Below, piece after piece: positions 16,154-25,272 of a DNA stretch of 64,000 nt. Positions within the stretch are counted from its first letter, which is position 1. Every line of letters begins with the position of its first letter. The DNA comes from Herminiimonas sp. GTDB lineage: Bacteria > Pseudomonadota > Gammaproteobacteria > Burkholderiales > Burkholderiaceae_D. The notes beneath the pieces are model-generated. The model did not search any database and was not told the origin of the DNA. It saw only the letters and a list, made by a program, of their open reading frames with translations. A program made the position numbers and the translations under genes. The DNA lies in contig JAQGMR010000072.1 of the NCBI GenBank assembly GCA_028292265.1, positions 120,987 to 184,986 of the forward strand, given 5' to 3'.

Positions 16154-17404
16154 ATGTCTGCGACACCTACCCAGCCGGTTGAAACTCAGTGGCCCACCGC
16201 CGATTCCTCTCGTGTGCCGTTCAGTGTTTTTACCGATGCGGCGATCTATGACCGGGAGCAGGAGGTCCTGTTTCGAGGGCCGAACTGGAGCTTCGTGGCT
16301 ATGGAGATTGAACTTCCAAAGCCGGGCGACTATAAAACTACCTTCGTTGGCGACTCTCCGGTCGTCGTTGTGCGCGACAAGGAAGGGACAATCAATTGCG
16401 TCATTAACCGCTGCGCGCATCGCGGCTCCACGCTCCTGTTTGATGGAAGCGGCAACACCGAAGATTTCACCTGCGCGTATCACAACTGGCGCTACGACCT
16501 GGCCGGCAACCTGAAGAGCGTGGCGTTCCAGCATGGCGTACGTAGCGTAGGCGGCATGCCGAAAGATTTCGAGATGTGCAAGCACAATCTGACCAAGGCC
16601 CGCGTTGAAACGTATTACGGATTGGTATTTGCGACCTTCTCCGATGAGACGCCACCGCTGGTGGATTATCTTGGTGAACGCATGTCGCAGCACATTGCGC
16701 GAGTCTTCAACAGACCGGTCAAGATTCTCGGTACCTATTCCCAAATACTGCATAGTAATTGGAAGCTGTACATGGAGAACGTGAAGGACTCGTATCACGC
16801 GAGTCTTCTCCACACCTTCTTCTCAACTTTCAAGCTTAACCGTCTGTCAATGGAGGGCGGCGTGCTGGTAGATGGCGGCGGCGGGCATCATCTCAGCTGG
16901 TCGAAGCGTGGCACTGATTCAGCCGCGGGTACCGACTACGAGAAGCCCGGCGAGTTGCGGGCGCAGCTGGACGATTTTTCGCTGGCGGACCCGACCCTGA
17001 TCAAGTCCTGGCCGGAGTACGAGGACGGCGTGACACACGCAATCCAATCCATATTCCCGAACTTTATCCTGCAGCAGATCCAAAACTCGCTCGCCATCCG
17101 TGTGCTCATTCCCATTTCGGTCGACAAATCGGAACTGTTCTGGATTATGTTTGGTTATCAAGACGACACCCCCGAACAATACGACATGCGACTTCGGCAG
17201 AGCAATCTGATTGGGCCGGCTGGCCTGGTCTCAATGGAAGACGGCATTATCGGCAACTTCATTCAGCGTGGCATTCGACGTGAGACAGACAAGAGCGCCG
17301 TACTTGAAATGGGCGGACGACAAGTCGAAGACCAGCAGTCCCGTGTGAGTGAAGCAGCGGTGCGCGGCTTTTGGAAAGCTTATCGCGCCCGCATGGGTGT
17401 TTAA
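16154..17404 (+). CDS. Rieske aromatic-ring-hydroxylating oxygenase, alpha subunit
   Basis: A 416-residue catalytic subunit. The Rieske [2Fe-2S] site reads C-x-H (NRCAHRG, near residue 84) and C-x2-H (FTCAYHNWRYD, near 103). The mononuclear iron site is visible in ENVKDSYHASLLH near residues 209 to 220, including the bridging aspartate. Length and motifs fit the anthranilate/salicylate type (AndAc, NagG) of oxygenase, though the substrate cannot be read from sequence. It would hydroxylate an aromatic ring using O2 and electrons from a ferredoxin and reductase, neither of which is encoded nearby. It forms an operon with the beta subunit and is divergent from a NahR-like regulator. Confidence 0.92.
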   Translation: MSATPTQPVETQWPTADSSRVPFSVFTDAAIYDREQEVLFRGPNWSFVAMEIELPKPGDYKTTFVGDSPVVVVRDKEGTINCVINRCAHRGSTLLFDGSGNTEDFTCAYHNWRYDLAGNLKSVAFQHGVRSVGGMPKDFEMCKHNLTKARVETYYGLVFATFSDETPPLVDYLGERMSQHIARVFNRPVKILGTYSQILHSNWKLYMENVKDSYHASLLHTFFSTFKLNRLSMEGGVLVDGGGGHHLSWSKRGTDSAAGTDYEKPGELRAQLDDFSLADPTLIKSWPEYEDGVTHAIQSIFPNFILQQIQNSLAIRVLIPISVDKSELFWIMFGYQDDTPEQYDMRLRQSNLIGPAGLVSMEDGIIGNFIQRGIRRETDKSAVLEMGGRQVEDQQSRVSEAAVRGFWKAYRARMGV

Positions 17405-17420
17405 AGGGAGCAGGCAAAAC

Positions 17421-17906
17421 ATGGTAACTACAGACGTATCCCCCGAGGTGGTGCAGCGCGTGGAAATGCTGCAAATGGAGTACGCAAATTGCATCGACGA
17501 CGAGCGTTACCAGGATTGGCCAAATCTCTTTGTCGAGCAGGGCTTCTACCAGATCATTTCACGGGATAACTACCGCAAGAAATTGCCTTTCGGGTTCTTG
17601 TACTGCGATAATCGTCGCATGTTACGCGACCGCATCATGTCGATGAAAAGTGCAAATATTTTTGAGCCGCATACATACCGCCATACCTTAAGTCGCAGCC
17701 TGGTCTGGGTTGACGACGACGGCGACCTGGCTGCGAAGACCAGCTTTACAGTCGTGCGGATCATGCATGACGGCGCACATGAGTTGTTCAGCACCGGATC
17801 TTACGAAGACAAGATCGTTAGCGAAAGTGGCAAGTTGCTGTTCAAAAAACGCATGGTGATTACTGATTCAACACGGATCGATGCGCTGCTCGTTATCCCT
17901 TTATGA
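17421..17906 (+). CDS. Aromatic-ring-hydroxylating dioxygenase, beta subunit
   Basis: The 161-residue product starts at ATG 17421, 16 bases after the alpha stop and preceded by GGGAG. It has the NTF2-like fold sequence of small oxygenase subunits: an N-terminal helix (VQRVEMLQMEYANCIDDERY), WPNLFVEQGFYQI, and the RHTLSRSLVW and KKRMVITDSTRID segments of the sheet. Beta subunits stabilise the alpha3beta3 hexamer and do not bind iron. Pairing with the upstream alpha gene makes the assignment firm. Confidence 0.9.
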   Translation: MVTTDVSPEVVQRVEMLQMEYANCIDDERYQDWPNLFVEQGFYQIISRDNYRKKLPFGFLYCDNRRMLRDRIMSMKSANIFEPHTYRHTLSRSLVWVDDDGDLAAKTSFTVVRIMHDGAHELFSTGSYEDKIVSESGKLLFKKRMVITDSTRIDALLVIPL

Positions 17907-18099
17907 GATCACGCATGCGCACACGATGCTGTCGTGAACGCAGGGACTGTCCAATCAAGATTTGTCTAGAAACACGCTTCCCGACTCGGCACGGCTTGCG
18001 TCGCGGGGAGCAGCAGGTCGCCGGATAACGGCACTGCCGCTGTTTGGTGCATCCGTACCTTAGTTGAAGGCTTTCCGGTTAATTGAAGAGGGAGACGTT

Positions 18100-19071
18100 A
18101 TGCACCGTCGTTTCATACTAAAACTGGCAGTCGTTCTGCTGCCAGCGCTTTCTTTTTGCACTGCGGCGAATGCCCAGGAATATCCGACCCGGCCAATTAC
18201 GCTGGTCGCGCCGTTCTCCCCCGGTGGTGCGCTTGACTTGATTGCGCGCTCGGTGGCGCAGAAGTTGAATGAGGCGTGGGGACAGGCGGTCATCGTGGAC
18301 AACAAGGCCGGCGCGGCTGGCATTATCGGTTCGCAGTATGTCGCCAAGGCGGCGCCTGACGGCTATACGCTGCTGCTCGGTGCCACCACGACCCACGGCA
18401 TTAATCCGAGCTTGTACAAGAAGCTGTCGTATGACGCAGTCAAGGACTTCGCGCCAGTTTCATTGGTCGCAACGATCCCGCACATCCTGGTCGTCAACCC
18501 CAACCTTCCCGTCAACAATCTTGCCGAGTTTATTAAATACGGGAAGTCGAAACCGCTGACTTTCGGTTCGGCCGGCATCGGATCACCGCACCACCTGGCA
18601 GGCGAAATGCTGAAGTCGCAGACAAACCTGGACCTGCAGCATGTTCCCTACAAGGGCTCCGCGCCTGCGATGCTGGCGGTGATGTCCGGCGAAATCGACT
18701 TCATGTCTGTTGAGGTGACTGCGGCGACCCCGTACATCATCGCTGGACGGCTAAAGCCCATTGCGGCGGCCTCTGCGCAGCGTATCCCAACCCTTCCGAA
18801 CCTCGCGACCTTCGAGGAGCAGGGCATCCATAATTTTGAAGTGACTGCCTGGTATGCCGTCTTCGCGCCAAAAGAGACGCCGAAAGACATCGTTGCGAAG
18901 CTAAGCGGCGCCATCGCCAAGGCAGTGGCCATGGACGACGTCAAGAAGAAGTTTGCGACGCTCGGCGCGGTGCCAGTCGGCAGTTCGCCGGAACAGCTGC
19001 GGGTCTATGTCAACTCCGAGATCACGCGATGGGCAGGCGCTGTGAAGGCATCGGGCGCAAAAGTGGAATAG
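18100..19071 (+). CDS. Bug-family (TctC-like) tripartite tricarboxylate transporter binding protein
   Basis: A 323-residue secreted protein with signal peptide (LKLAVVLLPALSFCTAANA) and the Bug hallmarks YPTRPITLVAPFSPGGALDL near the start, then ADGYTLLLGATT-like and GSAGIGSPHHLAGE segments. ATG 18100 follows GAGGGAGA. Bug proteins bind carboxylates or amides in the periplasm and are greatly expanded in Burkholderiales. No TctA or TctB membrane component is nearby, which is usual for orphan Bug proteins. Its place after the oxygenase genes suggests it senses or delivers the same class of aromatic acid. Confidence 0.88.
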   Translation: MHRRFILKLAVVLLPALSFCTAANAQEYPTRPITLVAPFSPGGALDLIARSVAQKLNEAWGQAVIVDNKAGAAGIIGSQYVAKAAPDGYTLLLGATTTHGINPSLYKKLSYDAVKDFAPVSLVATIPHILVVNPNLPVNNLAEFIKYGKSKPLTFGSAGIGSPHHLAGEMLKSQTNLDLQHVPYKGSAPAMLAVMSGEIDFMSVEVTAATPYIIAGRLKPIAAASAQRIPTLPNLATFEEQGIHNFEVTAWYAVFAPKETPKDIVAKLSGAIAKAVAMDDVKKKFATLGAVPVGSSPEQLRVYVNSEITRWAGAVKASGAKVE

Positions 19072-19242
19072 TCGCTTTTTCGTTGGCTGGCCGGTCCCTG
19101 ATCGGCGTCGTCCATACGCCCGCATGCGACTCAGGCGTGGGTCAAACCGTCTCATCGCAACGATTCGATGCGGGACGAGAGCCGCCGAGACTTTCCCTAA
19201 ACCCGGGGCCTACGGCCGGTACACTTTTAAACAGGAGTTTTA

Positions 19243-19707
19243 ATGTCGATTGAAAGTCGCTTGACCGAACTGGGCATCGTTTTGCCAGCGCTCGGCCCAA
19301 CCATTGGTACCTTCGTCCATGCGAAACAGTTTGGCCAGCTTTTGTTCATGTCCGGCAAAGGGCCGCTCTACCCGGATGGCTTCAGGGCAAAGGGAAAGCT
19401 GGGGGCGGATATGGATACCGAAGAAGGCTACAAGCACGCCCGCCACGTTGGCATATTGCTGATCGCAGCAATGAAGGACGCGCTTGGCGGTGATCTGGAC
19501 AGAGTTGACGGCGTGCTCAAAGTATTGGGCCTGGTGAATGCGACCGCGGACTATGTCGATCACTTCAAGGTCGTTAATGGCTGTTCAGATCTGTTGGTTT
19601 CCGTCTTCGGAGAAAAGGGCGTTCACGCGCGTACTGCAGCTGGCGCAAACTCTCTGCCGAATGGCATTCCGGTAGAAATCGAGGCAATCGTCGCTATCCG
19701 CGCATAG
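19243..19707 (+). CDS. RidA (YjgF) family protein
   Basis: A 154-residue cytoplasmic protein. Motifs ARHVGILLIAAMKDALGGDL, VNATADYVDHFKVVNGCSDL and HARTAAGANSLPNGIPVEIE match the longer Atu1372-like branch of the Rid superfamily rather than archetypal RidA, and the arginine of archetypal imine deaminases is not clearly placed. A strong ribosome site (AGGAG) precedes ATG 19243. Rid proteins hydrolyse reactive enamine/imine intermediates or related compounds. Several catabolic clusters for nitrogen-containing aromatics carry one, which agrees with the anthranilate-like oxygenase upstream. It converges with the acyl-CoA dehydrogenase gene. Confidence 0.82.
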   Translation: MSIESRLTELGIVLPALGPTIGTFVHAKQFGQLLFMSGKGPLYPDGFRAKGKLGADMDTEEGYKHARHVGILLIAAMKDALGGDLDRVDGVLKVLGLVNATADYVDHFKVVNGCSDLLVSVFGEKGVHARTAAGANSLPNGIPVEIEAIVAIRA

Positions 19708-19812
19708 GGCACAGCGCCGCAAGGGCATAGGGCAAGAGCTCGGTCCGCGTTGGAGTGCACCTTCGCTGCAATGCCAACGATGCCGATGGCGCCCCAGCGA
19801 CGACCGGGCGCC

Positions 19813-20874
19813 TTAGCAAGGTTCGCTTGTCGCCGCCAGAAATCGCGCCTTCTGCTTCGCCTCGCCGCCCTGTCTTGCGGCGACGGTCATCGCCTTCCGC
19901 AGATACAAGCCGATATCGTGTTCGTCGGCAAAGCCGATGGCGCCGTGGAACTGCACGCATTCCTTTGTCACCCGCAATGCCACAGCCGAAGTTCGCGCCT
20001 TCACGGCCGCCGTGGCGCGTGCGCGCGCCGGCGTATCGAAAGCATAAGCGGCTTCATACAGCAGGGCGCGGGACGACACGATATCGACGTGACAGCTTGC
20101 TGCGCGATGCTGCAATGCCTGAAACGAGCCAATCGCTGTTCCGAATTGGGTGCGCACTTTCATGTATTCCAGCGTGATCTGCAAGGCCTCGTGCATCAGG
20201 CCGACCAGATAAGCTGAATAGCCGAGCAGCATGATGTCGGTCGCACGCTCGAATGCCGTCCGCGCGGCGGGGCCTTGCGCGACAATCGCGGCACCGTTCC
20301 ATGCATCGCGCGTGATGGTGACCGCCGACAGTACACTGCCATCGACGCAGGCTGCGGCACTGGACGAGACGCCTTCAGAGCGAAGCTCAATCGCGCGAAT
20401 TTCAAACGGCTCGGTAGCGTTTCGAGCGACGAGCAGCCAGACATTCTCATTACAGTCGGCCACATGGGACAACTTCAGGCCATGGTCCGCCGCCTCTTCC
20501 GTAACGCTGGCCGGTATGAACAGGCGTCTGCCGGAGACGAGTTGCGAAAGCATTTCGATTGATGATTCGGTGGCGCAGTCAGAGAGCAGGCCCGCTGCGG
20601 CAATCACCGACACAACCGGTTCCGGAAAGATCACCTTTCCTACACTTTCGAACAATGCTGATGCAGCACCCGCATCCAGTCCAAGGCCGCCGTGTTGCTC
20701 GGCGGCGCGGATTCCGAGCCATCCGAGATCCGCAATCTGGCGCCAGACATGCATGTCTACCTGCGTTGAACGATCGCGCATCGCGCGCGCTCGCTGCACG
20801 CCGCCGGAGTCGCGTGCGAACTTCTGCGCGCTATCGGCGATATGCCGCGCCGTTTCGCTGATACTGCTGCTCAT
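19813..20874 (-). CDS. Acyl-CoA dehydrogenase, short subunit
   Basis: A 353-residue acyl-CoA dehydrogenase-family protein, shorter than typical members (about 380). The N-terminal alpha domain is present (IADLGWLGIRAAEQHGGLGL) and the C-terminal segment ends QFHGAIGFADEHDIGLYLRK. The FAD-contacting YGGTNEVQRN segment of the partner enzyme is absent here. ATG 20874 overlaps the upstream dehydrogenase stop as ATGA. Paired half-type dehydrogenases of this kind form alpha2beta2 enzymes with a shared active site in actinobacterial steroid side-chain degradation. I infer the same heteromeric arrangement here. It is the last gene of the nine-gene operon. Confidence 0.85.
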   Translation of the reverse strand: MSSSISETARHIADSAQKFARDSGGVQRARAMRDRSTQVDMHVWRQIADLGWLGIRAAEQHGGLGLDAGAASALFESVGKVIFPEPVVSVIAAAGLLSDCATESSIEMLSQLVSGRRLFIPASVTEEAADHGLKLSHVADCNENVWLLVARNATEPFEIRAIELRSEGVSSSAAACVDGSVLSAVTITRDAWNGAAIVAQGPAARTAFERATDIMLLGYSAYLVGLMHEALQITLEYMKVRTQFGTAIGSFQALQHRAASCHVDIVSSRALLYEAAYAFDTPARARATAAVKARTSAVALRVTKECVQFHGAIGFADEHDIGLYLRKAMTVAARQGGEAKQKARFLAATSEPC

Positions 20875-22022
20875 TGCCTTCTCCGGGTGGCTGGCATGCC
20901 AAGCACCTTGGTGGCGATGATATTTCTTTGTACTTCGTTGGTGCCGCCATAAATCGGCAGGCGCCGCGACTGCAAGAACATTTCGGAATAGTCGAGATAG
21001 CCGTGTGGCGTCAGCGTCGCATCCCGGATCGGGGCATCCTCACCGGCAATTTCCTGCAGGGCGTCGAGAATGTTGAGAACCGTTTCGGTGGCCAGTATCT
21101 TTAAATAGGAACTGTCCGTGGCAGTTTTTGCCTGCTCGGCTTCGGCCACATTCAGGAAAGATGCGATCAATGTTTCGGTTTCAATTTCGGCATGCGCCAG
21201 CAGTTCATCGGTACGGCTCGATTGCGGCAGGGAAGCCGCCAGTCGCCTCAAGCGGAGAAGGGCCTTTAGCGCCAGGGCTGGCGATCCGATCCGCAGCCTT
21301 TCCTCGCTAAGCAATGCCGTGGCGACCTTCCAGCCGCCGTCTATTTCACCGACGACGTTGGTAACAGGTACGCGAACATCGTCGAGGAAGACCTCGCAAA
21401 ATTCATCGTCGCCGGCAATGGTGCGGATAGGACGACGACTGATGCCGGGCGATTTCAGATCGATCAGCACAAACGTAATGCCGTGCTGCCTGGCCTCGCC
21501 ATCGGACGTACGTACCAGCGAAAACATCCAGTGAGCGTGGTGTCCCCAAGTCGTCCATATCTTGTGCCCGCTAATGACGAGCGAGTCGCCTTCAATGACG
21601 GCACGGGTACGAAGGCTTGCCAGGTCCGAACCGGCGCCAGGTTCGGAGTATCCCTGGCACCAGATTACATTGCCGGCCAAAATGGCAGGCAGGTGGCGCG
21701 CGCGCTGCGCGGGCGTGCCGCATTCAATCAGGATGGGACCGATATGGTTGAGCCCCTGCGTCGGGATGTCTGGCGCGCCGGCGCGAGCAAGTTCCTCCAT
21801 GAGAATCACTTGCTGCACTGGGGTGGCGTCCATGCCGCCATGGCTAACGGGCCAGTGCGGCGCAATCCATCCGCGCGCAGAAAGCTGCTTGTACCAGGGC
21901 ATGCCTTCGCTCGGGTGCGGCCGGAATGTGAGGTGTCGCAGCCGCTCAGGGACATGCGCCTGCAGCCATTGCGCAACCTCCGCCCGAAACAAGGACTCGG
22001 CCGGCGTTTCCATTCTTAACAA
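20871..22022 (-). CDS. Acyl-CoA dehydrogenase, long subunit
   Basis: A 383-residue FAD enzyme containing WCQGYSEPGAGSDLASLRT (flavin and substrate binding) and the C-terminal YGGTNEVQRNIIATKVLG. The likely start is TTG 22022, eight bases after GGAG; an ATG three codons in (22013) is the alternative. It would introduce an alpha-beta double bond into an acyl-CoA and pass electrons to ETF. Together with the overlapping short dehydrogenase it probably forms one heteromeric enzyme. The ligase gene ends 90 bases upstream. Confidence 0.87.
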   Translation of the reverse strand: MLRMETPAESLFRAEVAQWLQAHVPERLRHLTFRPHPSEGMPWYKQLSARGWIAPHWPVSHGGMDATPVQQVILMEELARAGAPDIPTQGLNHIGPILIECGTPAQRARHLPAILAGNVIWCQGYSEPGAGSDLASLRTRAVIEGDSLVISGHKIWTTWGHHAHWMFSLVRTSDGEARQHGITFVLIDLKSPGISRRPIRTIAGDDEFCEVFLDDVRVPVTNVVGEIDGGWKVATALLSEERLRIGSPALALKALLRLRRLAASLPQSSRTDELLAHAEIETETLIASFLNVAEAEQAKTATDSSYLKILATETVLNILDALQEIAGEDAPIRDATLTPHGYLDYSEMFLQSRRLPIYGGTNEVQRNIIATKVLGMPATRRRQ

Positions 22023-22112
22023 GCGAATCTCTCCCGGCTCTTTGCGTTACCGCGTACAGGTATCACGGTACGCCTCGTTTGTTTCGGCACATTCATTCCA
22101 GCGACGACCGGG

Positions 22113-23663
22113 TTAGCGCTCGACGCTTTCAGCAGCCATATTCCGCAAGGCGTCAGTCCGGAGTTCTGTCTTGAGCACTTTGCCCAGTGCATTGCGCGGT
22201 AGCGTTTCTACGAAAAACACGTGCTTCGGTTTCTTGTAGCTGGCGATTCTTGACTTGCAGTGCTCGGCGACGTCGGCGGCGTTGATGACGCTGCCCGGAT
22301 GCACTTCAATGAACGCCGCGACTGCTTCACCGTAAATGGCGTCCGGGACACCGATCACGGCGACGTCGGCGACCGCCGGATGCTCAACCAGAACTTGCTC
22401 GACTTCCTTGGTGTAGATATTGAAGCCGCCACTGATGACCATGTCCTTCTTGCGGTCGACGATATAGAAGTAGCCTTGTTCGTCGATGCGGGCCATGTCT
22501 CCAGTGCGGACCCAGCCATCGACAATCGTCGCTGCTGTCTCTTCGGGCCGGTTGTAGTAACAGCGCATGGTTGTGAAGCGACCGGGCACGCCGGTACGCA
22601 CCAGCATTTCGCCGGCTTCCCCAACCGGAACTTCGTTGCCCTCACCGTCGACCAGTTTTACTTCGACGCCCGGAGTAGGGCGCCCAACCGACGCCGGATG
22701 CGTGAACTGCTCCGCATGGCCGAGCGAGGTGACGGAACCGACTTCGGTCATGGCAAAGAAGGAATGCAGCTTTACCTGTGGCAGCAAATCGATCAGCACC
22801 TTCTTTAACTCGACCGGAAACGCTTCGCCGGTCACGATGATATGGCGCAGGCTTTTGCACGCCTCCGGGCGGGTCTTTATGGATGGCAGCAGCATGCGCG
22901 CCACCGTTGGCACCATGCCAAGCGCGCTGACCTGCTCTTGCTCAATCAGGGCCAGAGCCTTGCCTGCGTCGAAGCGCTCCATGGCCACCAGCGTCGCGTT
23001 CAGGCACAGCGCATTCATCAAGCGTGCGAGGCCAGTACGATGGGCGAGTGGTGTCGTCACCAGGAAGCAGTCGTTACTGTTCAAGTCCCAGTCAATGGCG
23101 TTCACGTAGCAGTGCTGAACGATAAGGTTGGCCGAGGTGATGACGGCGCCCTTTGGCTTGCCTGTGGTACCAGAGGTGTACATGATCATGCAGTCTTCGG
23201 CAGAGGCAGGCACCTCAGGCAATCTCTCGATGCCGTCTGCCAGCAGCGAGTCGAATGTCGCTTTGCCGGCTACGGCCTTGCCGACCACCACCCACTTGCA
23301 GGCTGGCATATCGGCTTCAACCGCAAGAACACTTTCCAGTGAGTCCGAGTGCACGAACAGCACTACCGGTTGACTGTCCTGTGCAAAATAGGCCAGCTCC
23401 TTCGGCGTCAGGCGGGTGTTAACCGGCACGACGATTGCACCCAGCGCAAAAACGGCATAAATCACCTGCACGAACTCAACGCCATTTGGCAAGTACACGA
23501 GAACCCTGTCGCCCGGCCCAACACCCGCTTTGTGCAAGCCGTTTGCAAGGGCCAGAATGTCCGCATGAAGCCGTCCGTAAGGCACGCGCTGTGCGCCAGC
23601 CACCAGCGCGATCTTTTCGGGATTGCGCAGGGCATGTGACGCCAGGATGTTCTCAAGTCTCAT
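22113..23663 (-). CDS. Acyl-CoA synthetase (AMP-forming)
   Basis: A 516-residue ANL-superfamily ligase. The P-loop-like motif YTSGTTGKPKGAV sits near residue 160, an FFAMTEVGS aromatic-gate/adenine segment follows, GWVRTGDMARIDEQGYF marks the hinge region, and the catalytic lysine is in PRNALGKVLKTEL near the C-terminus. It activates a carboxylic acid to its CoA thioester using ATP. It resembles medium- or long-chain and cyclic acid ligases; the substrate cannot be read. In the operon it would perform the first intracellular step before the dehydrogenases. AGGAA precedes ATG 23663, ten bases after the DUF35 stop. Confidence 0.9.
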   Translation of the reverse strand: MRLENILASHALRNPEKIALVAGAQRVPYGRLHADILALANGLHKAGVGPGDRVLVYLPNGVEFVQVIYAVFALGAIVVPVNTRLTPKELAYFAQDSQPVVLFVHSDSLESVLAVEADMPACKWVVVGKAVAGKATFDSLLADGIERLPEVPASAEDCMIMYTSGTTGKPKGAVITSANLIVQHCYVNAIDWDLNSNDCFLVTTPLAHRTGLARLMNALCLNATLVAMERFDAGKALALIEQEQVSALGMVPTVARMLLPSIKTRPEACKSLRHIIVTGEAFPVELKKVLIDLLPQVKLHSFFAMTEVGSVTSLGHAEQFTHPASVGRPTPGVEVKLVDGEGNEVPVGEAGEMLVRTGVPGRFTTMRCYYNRPEETAATIVDGWVRTGDMARIDEQGYFYIVDRKKDMVISGGFNIYTKEVEQVLVEHPAVADVAVIGVPDAIYGEAVAAFIEVHPGSVINAADVAEHCKSRIASYKKPKHVFFVETLPRNALGKVLKTELRTDALRNMAAESVER

Positions 23664-23672
23664 CGACGATTC

Positions 23673-24095
23673 CTATTCCAGTGCGAAAGCGGGATATTGC
23701 TGGGTGTCCGTCAGTCGGTCCCAGGCAAGTTTCACCCGCTTGCCGATTGCGAGGTCTTCCGGAGCGCAGCCCAGAATATTGACGATCATGCGCACGCCTT
23801 CGTCGAGTTCAACGGTGGCCACGCACAATGGAAGGCGTCCCTCGAGGCCCGGCCCGGGAATACGCACCACGGTAAAGGCATAGATCGAACCCTTTCCGGA
23901 CACTTCGCGCCACTCGAGCGTGCGGCGTCCCGTGTAGATGCTGACCGGGCGCGGATAATATTGAAACTTCTTCGCTTCGGTACAGTACTGGATGACCAGT
24001 TTTCCCTGCTTCACGCCGTCCCAGAACGGCTTGGTATCAACGAAGACGCCTTCGCGTGGTATCGGGCGATCGATTTTTGTTTGTGCTTCACTCAT
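23673..24095 (-). CDS. DUF35 OB-fold protein, zinc-ribbon cysteines degenerate
   Basis: A 140-residue DUF35 protein: an N-terminal helix (REGVFVDTKPFWDGVKQGKL), the ribbon region (QYCTEAKKFQYYPRPVS), then an OB-fold with WREVSGKGSIYAFTVVR. Family members normally carry four zinc cysteines as two CxxC pairs in the ribbon; only one cysteine remains here, so zinc binding is unlikely. DUF35 proteins partner with thiolase-like enzymes and bring acyl-CoA substrate to them, as ChsH2 does for the aldolase Ltp2 in steroid degradation. Its start is one base after the thiolase-like stop, so the two are almost certainly produced as a pair. Confidence 0.87.
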   Translation of the reverse strand: MSEAQTKIDRPIPREGVFVDTKPFWDGVKQGKLVIQYCTEAKKFQYYPRPVSIYTGRRTLEWREVSGKGSIYAFTVVRIPGPGLEGRLPLCVATVELDEGVRMIVNILGCAPEDLAIGKRVKLAWDRLTDTQQYPAFALE

Positions 24096-24096
24096 C

Positions 24097-25263
24097 TCAA
24101 GCCTCCAGGATCATTGCGGAACTGGTACCCCAGTTTCTTGCATACGGGATGACGCCAATACCGGTGATCAGCGCGTTGCGGGGATCCGCAACCTGGCGTG
24201 AACCGCCTTCCTTGAACATCTGCCTCACCGCCTCGGCGAGATTGAGGCCGCCACTGGCGAGGCCAGGCTGGCCGGCCGAGATTTGACCGCCGCCGGTGTT
24301 GAGGGGTAGCTCTCCCGTATGCGAGAGATCGGTACGCATCGTGAATTCGGATCCCTTGCCCTTCTCGCAGAATCCGAAGGCTTCGAACTTCATCATCACG
24401 GCGATGGTGAAATCGTCATAGGGCTGGAACATGCGAATGTCTTTCGGGCGCATTCCCGCCTTTTCAAGCACCGCGGGCCCGATTTTCGTGAAGCCGGATT
24501 CGGTAATGTCGGGAGTGGAGTCGTTGCCGTTGAAATTGGTGACTTCGCCGTAAGCGACCGGGTAGACCACCTTGTCCAAGCCAAGCCGTTCCGCGTTCTT
24601 TTCCGTCGTGACGAGGAAGGCGTTGGCACCATCGCAGAACATGACGCTGTCCAGTATCCGCAACGGGTCGGCGATCATGCGTGACTTCATATAGTCTTCC
24701 ATCGTCAGAGGCTTCTTCAGCTTCTGATACGCATTGTCATTGTGCAGGGCATGCGCCCGCTGCGTGATCGCGATCTTGCCGAGCGCCTCAGGGTTCAAGC
24801 CGTACTGGTGCACATAGCGGCTCATGAGCAGGCCAAACGTGGCAGGAGGCCCCTGCACGCCGGGCGGGTCCTGGAATTCTGAGCGGTAAGCGCCGTAGTT
24901 GGAACGCCAGTCGGTGCTCGGAGCATCAGCAGAAATGACGACCACCGTCTCACACATGCCATCGCGGATTGCCGACATGGCACGCGCCACGCCGCCCGTG
25001 GCGGAACAACCGCCGATGCCGCCGTAATTAAGCCATGAAGGCGTAATGCCAAGCGCATCGGTCATGTAGACCGCGAAGAATGGATTGGACGCTTCGCTCA
25101 GCGCGGTGGTGACCGACAGGCCGTCGATCTCGTCCTTGGATATTTTCGTGCGCTCCAACAACTGCGACAACGCTTCTCCCGCGAGGTCGTATGCGCTGCG
25201 GCCCGACTTGAAGTCGATTTTCGTTTCCGAATATCCGGCTATGACTATGTCTCGTTTCTTCAT
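24097..25263 (-). CDS. Thiolase-superfamily protein, probable retro-aldolase or lipid-transfer type
   Basis: A 388-residue SCP2/thiolase-family protein. A cysteine lies in YGGIGGCSATGGVARAM, near the place of the thiolase nucleophile. The C-terminal motif, GGHPxGASG in true thiolases, reads NTGGGQISAGQPGLASGG, so the catalytic histidine is replaced by glutamine. With a DUF35 gene one base downstream, the protein resembles Ltp2-type enzymes, which cleave a beta-hydroxyacyl-CoA by retro-aldol reaction instead of CoA-dependent thiolysis. Ordinary thiolase annotation would therefore be misleading. AAGGAC precedes ATG 25263. Confidence 0.85.
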   Translation of the reverse strand: MKKRDIVIAGYSETKIDFKSGRSAYDLAGEALSQLLERTKISKDEIDGLSVTTALSEASNPFFAVYMTDALGITPSWLNYGGIGGCSATGGVARAMSAIRDGMCETVVVISADAPSTDWRSNYGAYRSEFQDPPGVQGPPATFGLLMSRYVHQYGLNPEALGKIAITQRAHALHNDNAYQKLKKPLTMEDYMKSRMIADPLRILDSVMFCDGANAFLVTTEKNAERLGLDKVVYPVAYGEVTNFNGNDSTPDITESGFTKIGPAVLEKAGMRPKDIRMFQPYDDFTIAVMMKFEAFGFCEKGKGSEFTMRTDLSHTGELPLNTGGGQISAGQPGLASGGLNLAEAVRQMFKEGGSRQVADPRNALITGIGVIPYARNWGTSSAMILEA

Positions 25264-25272
25264 TATTTGTCC

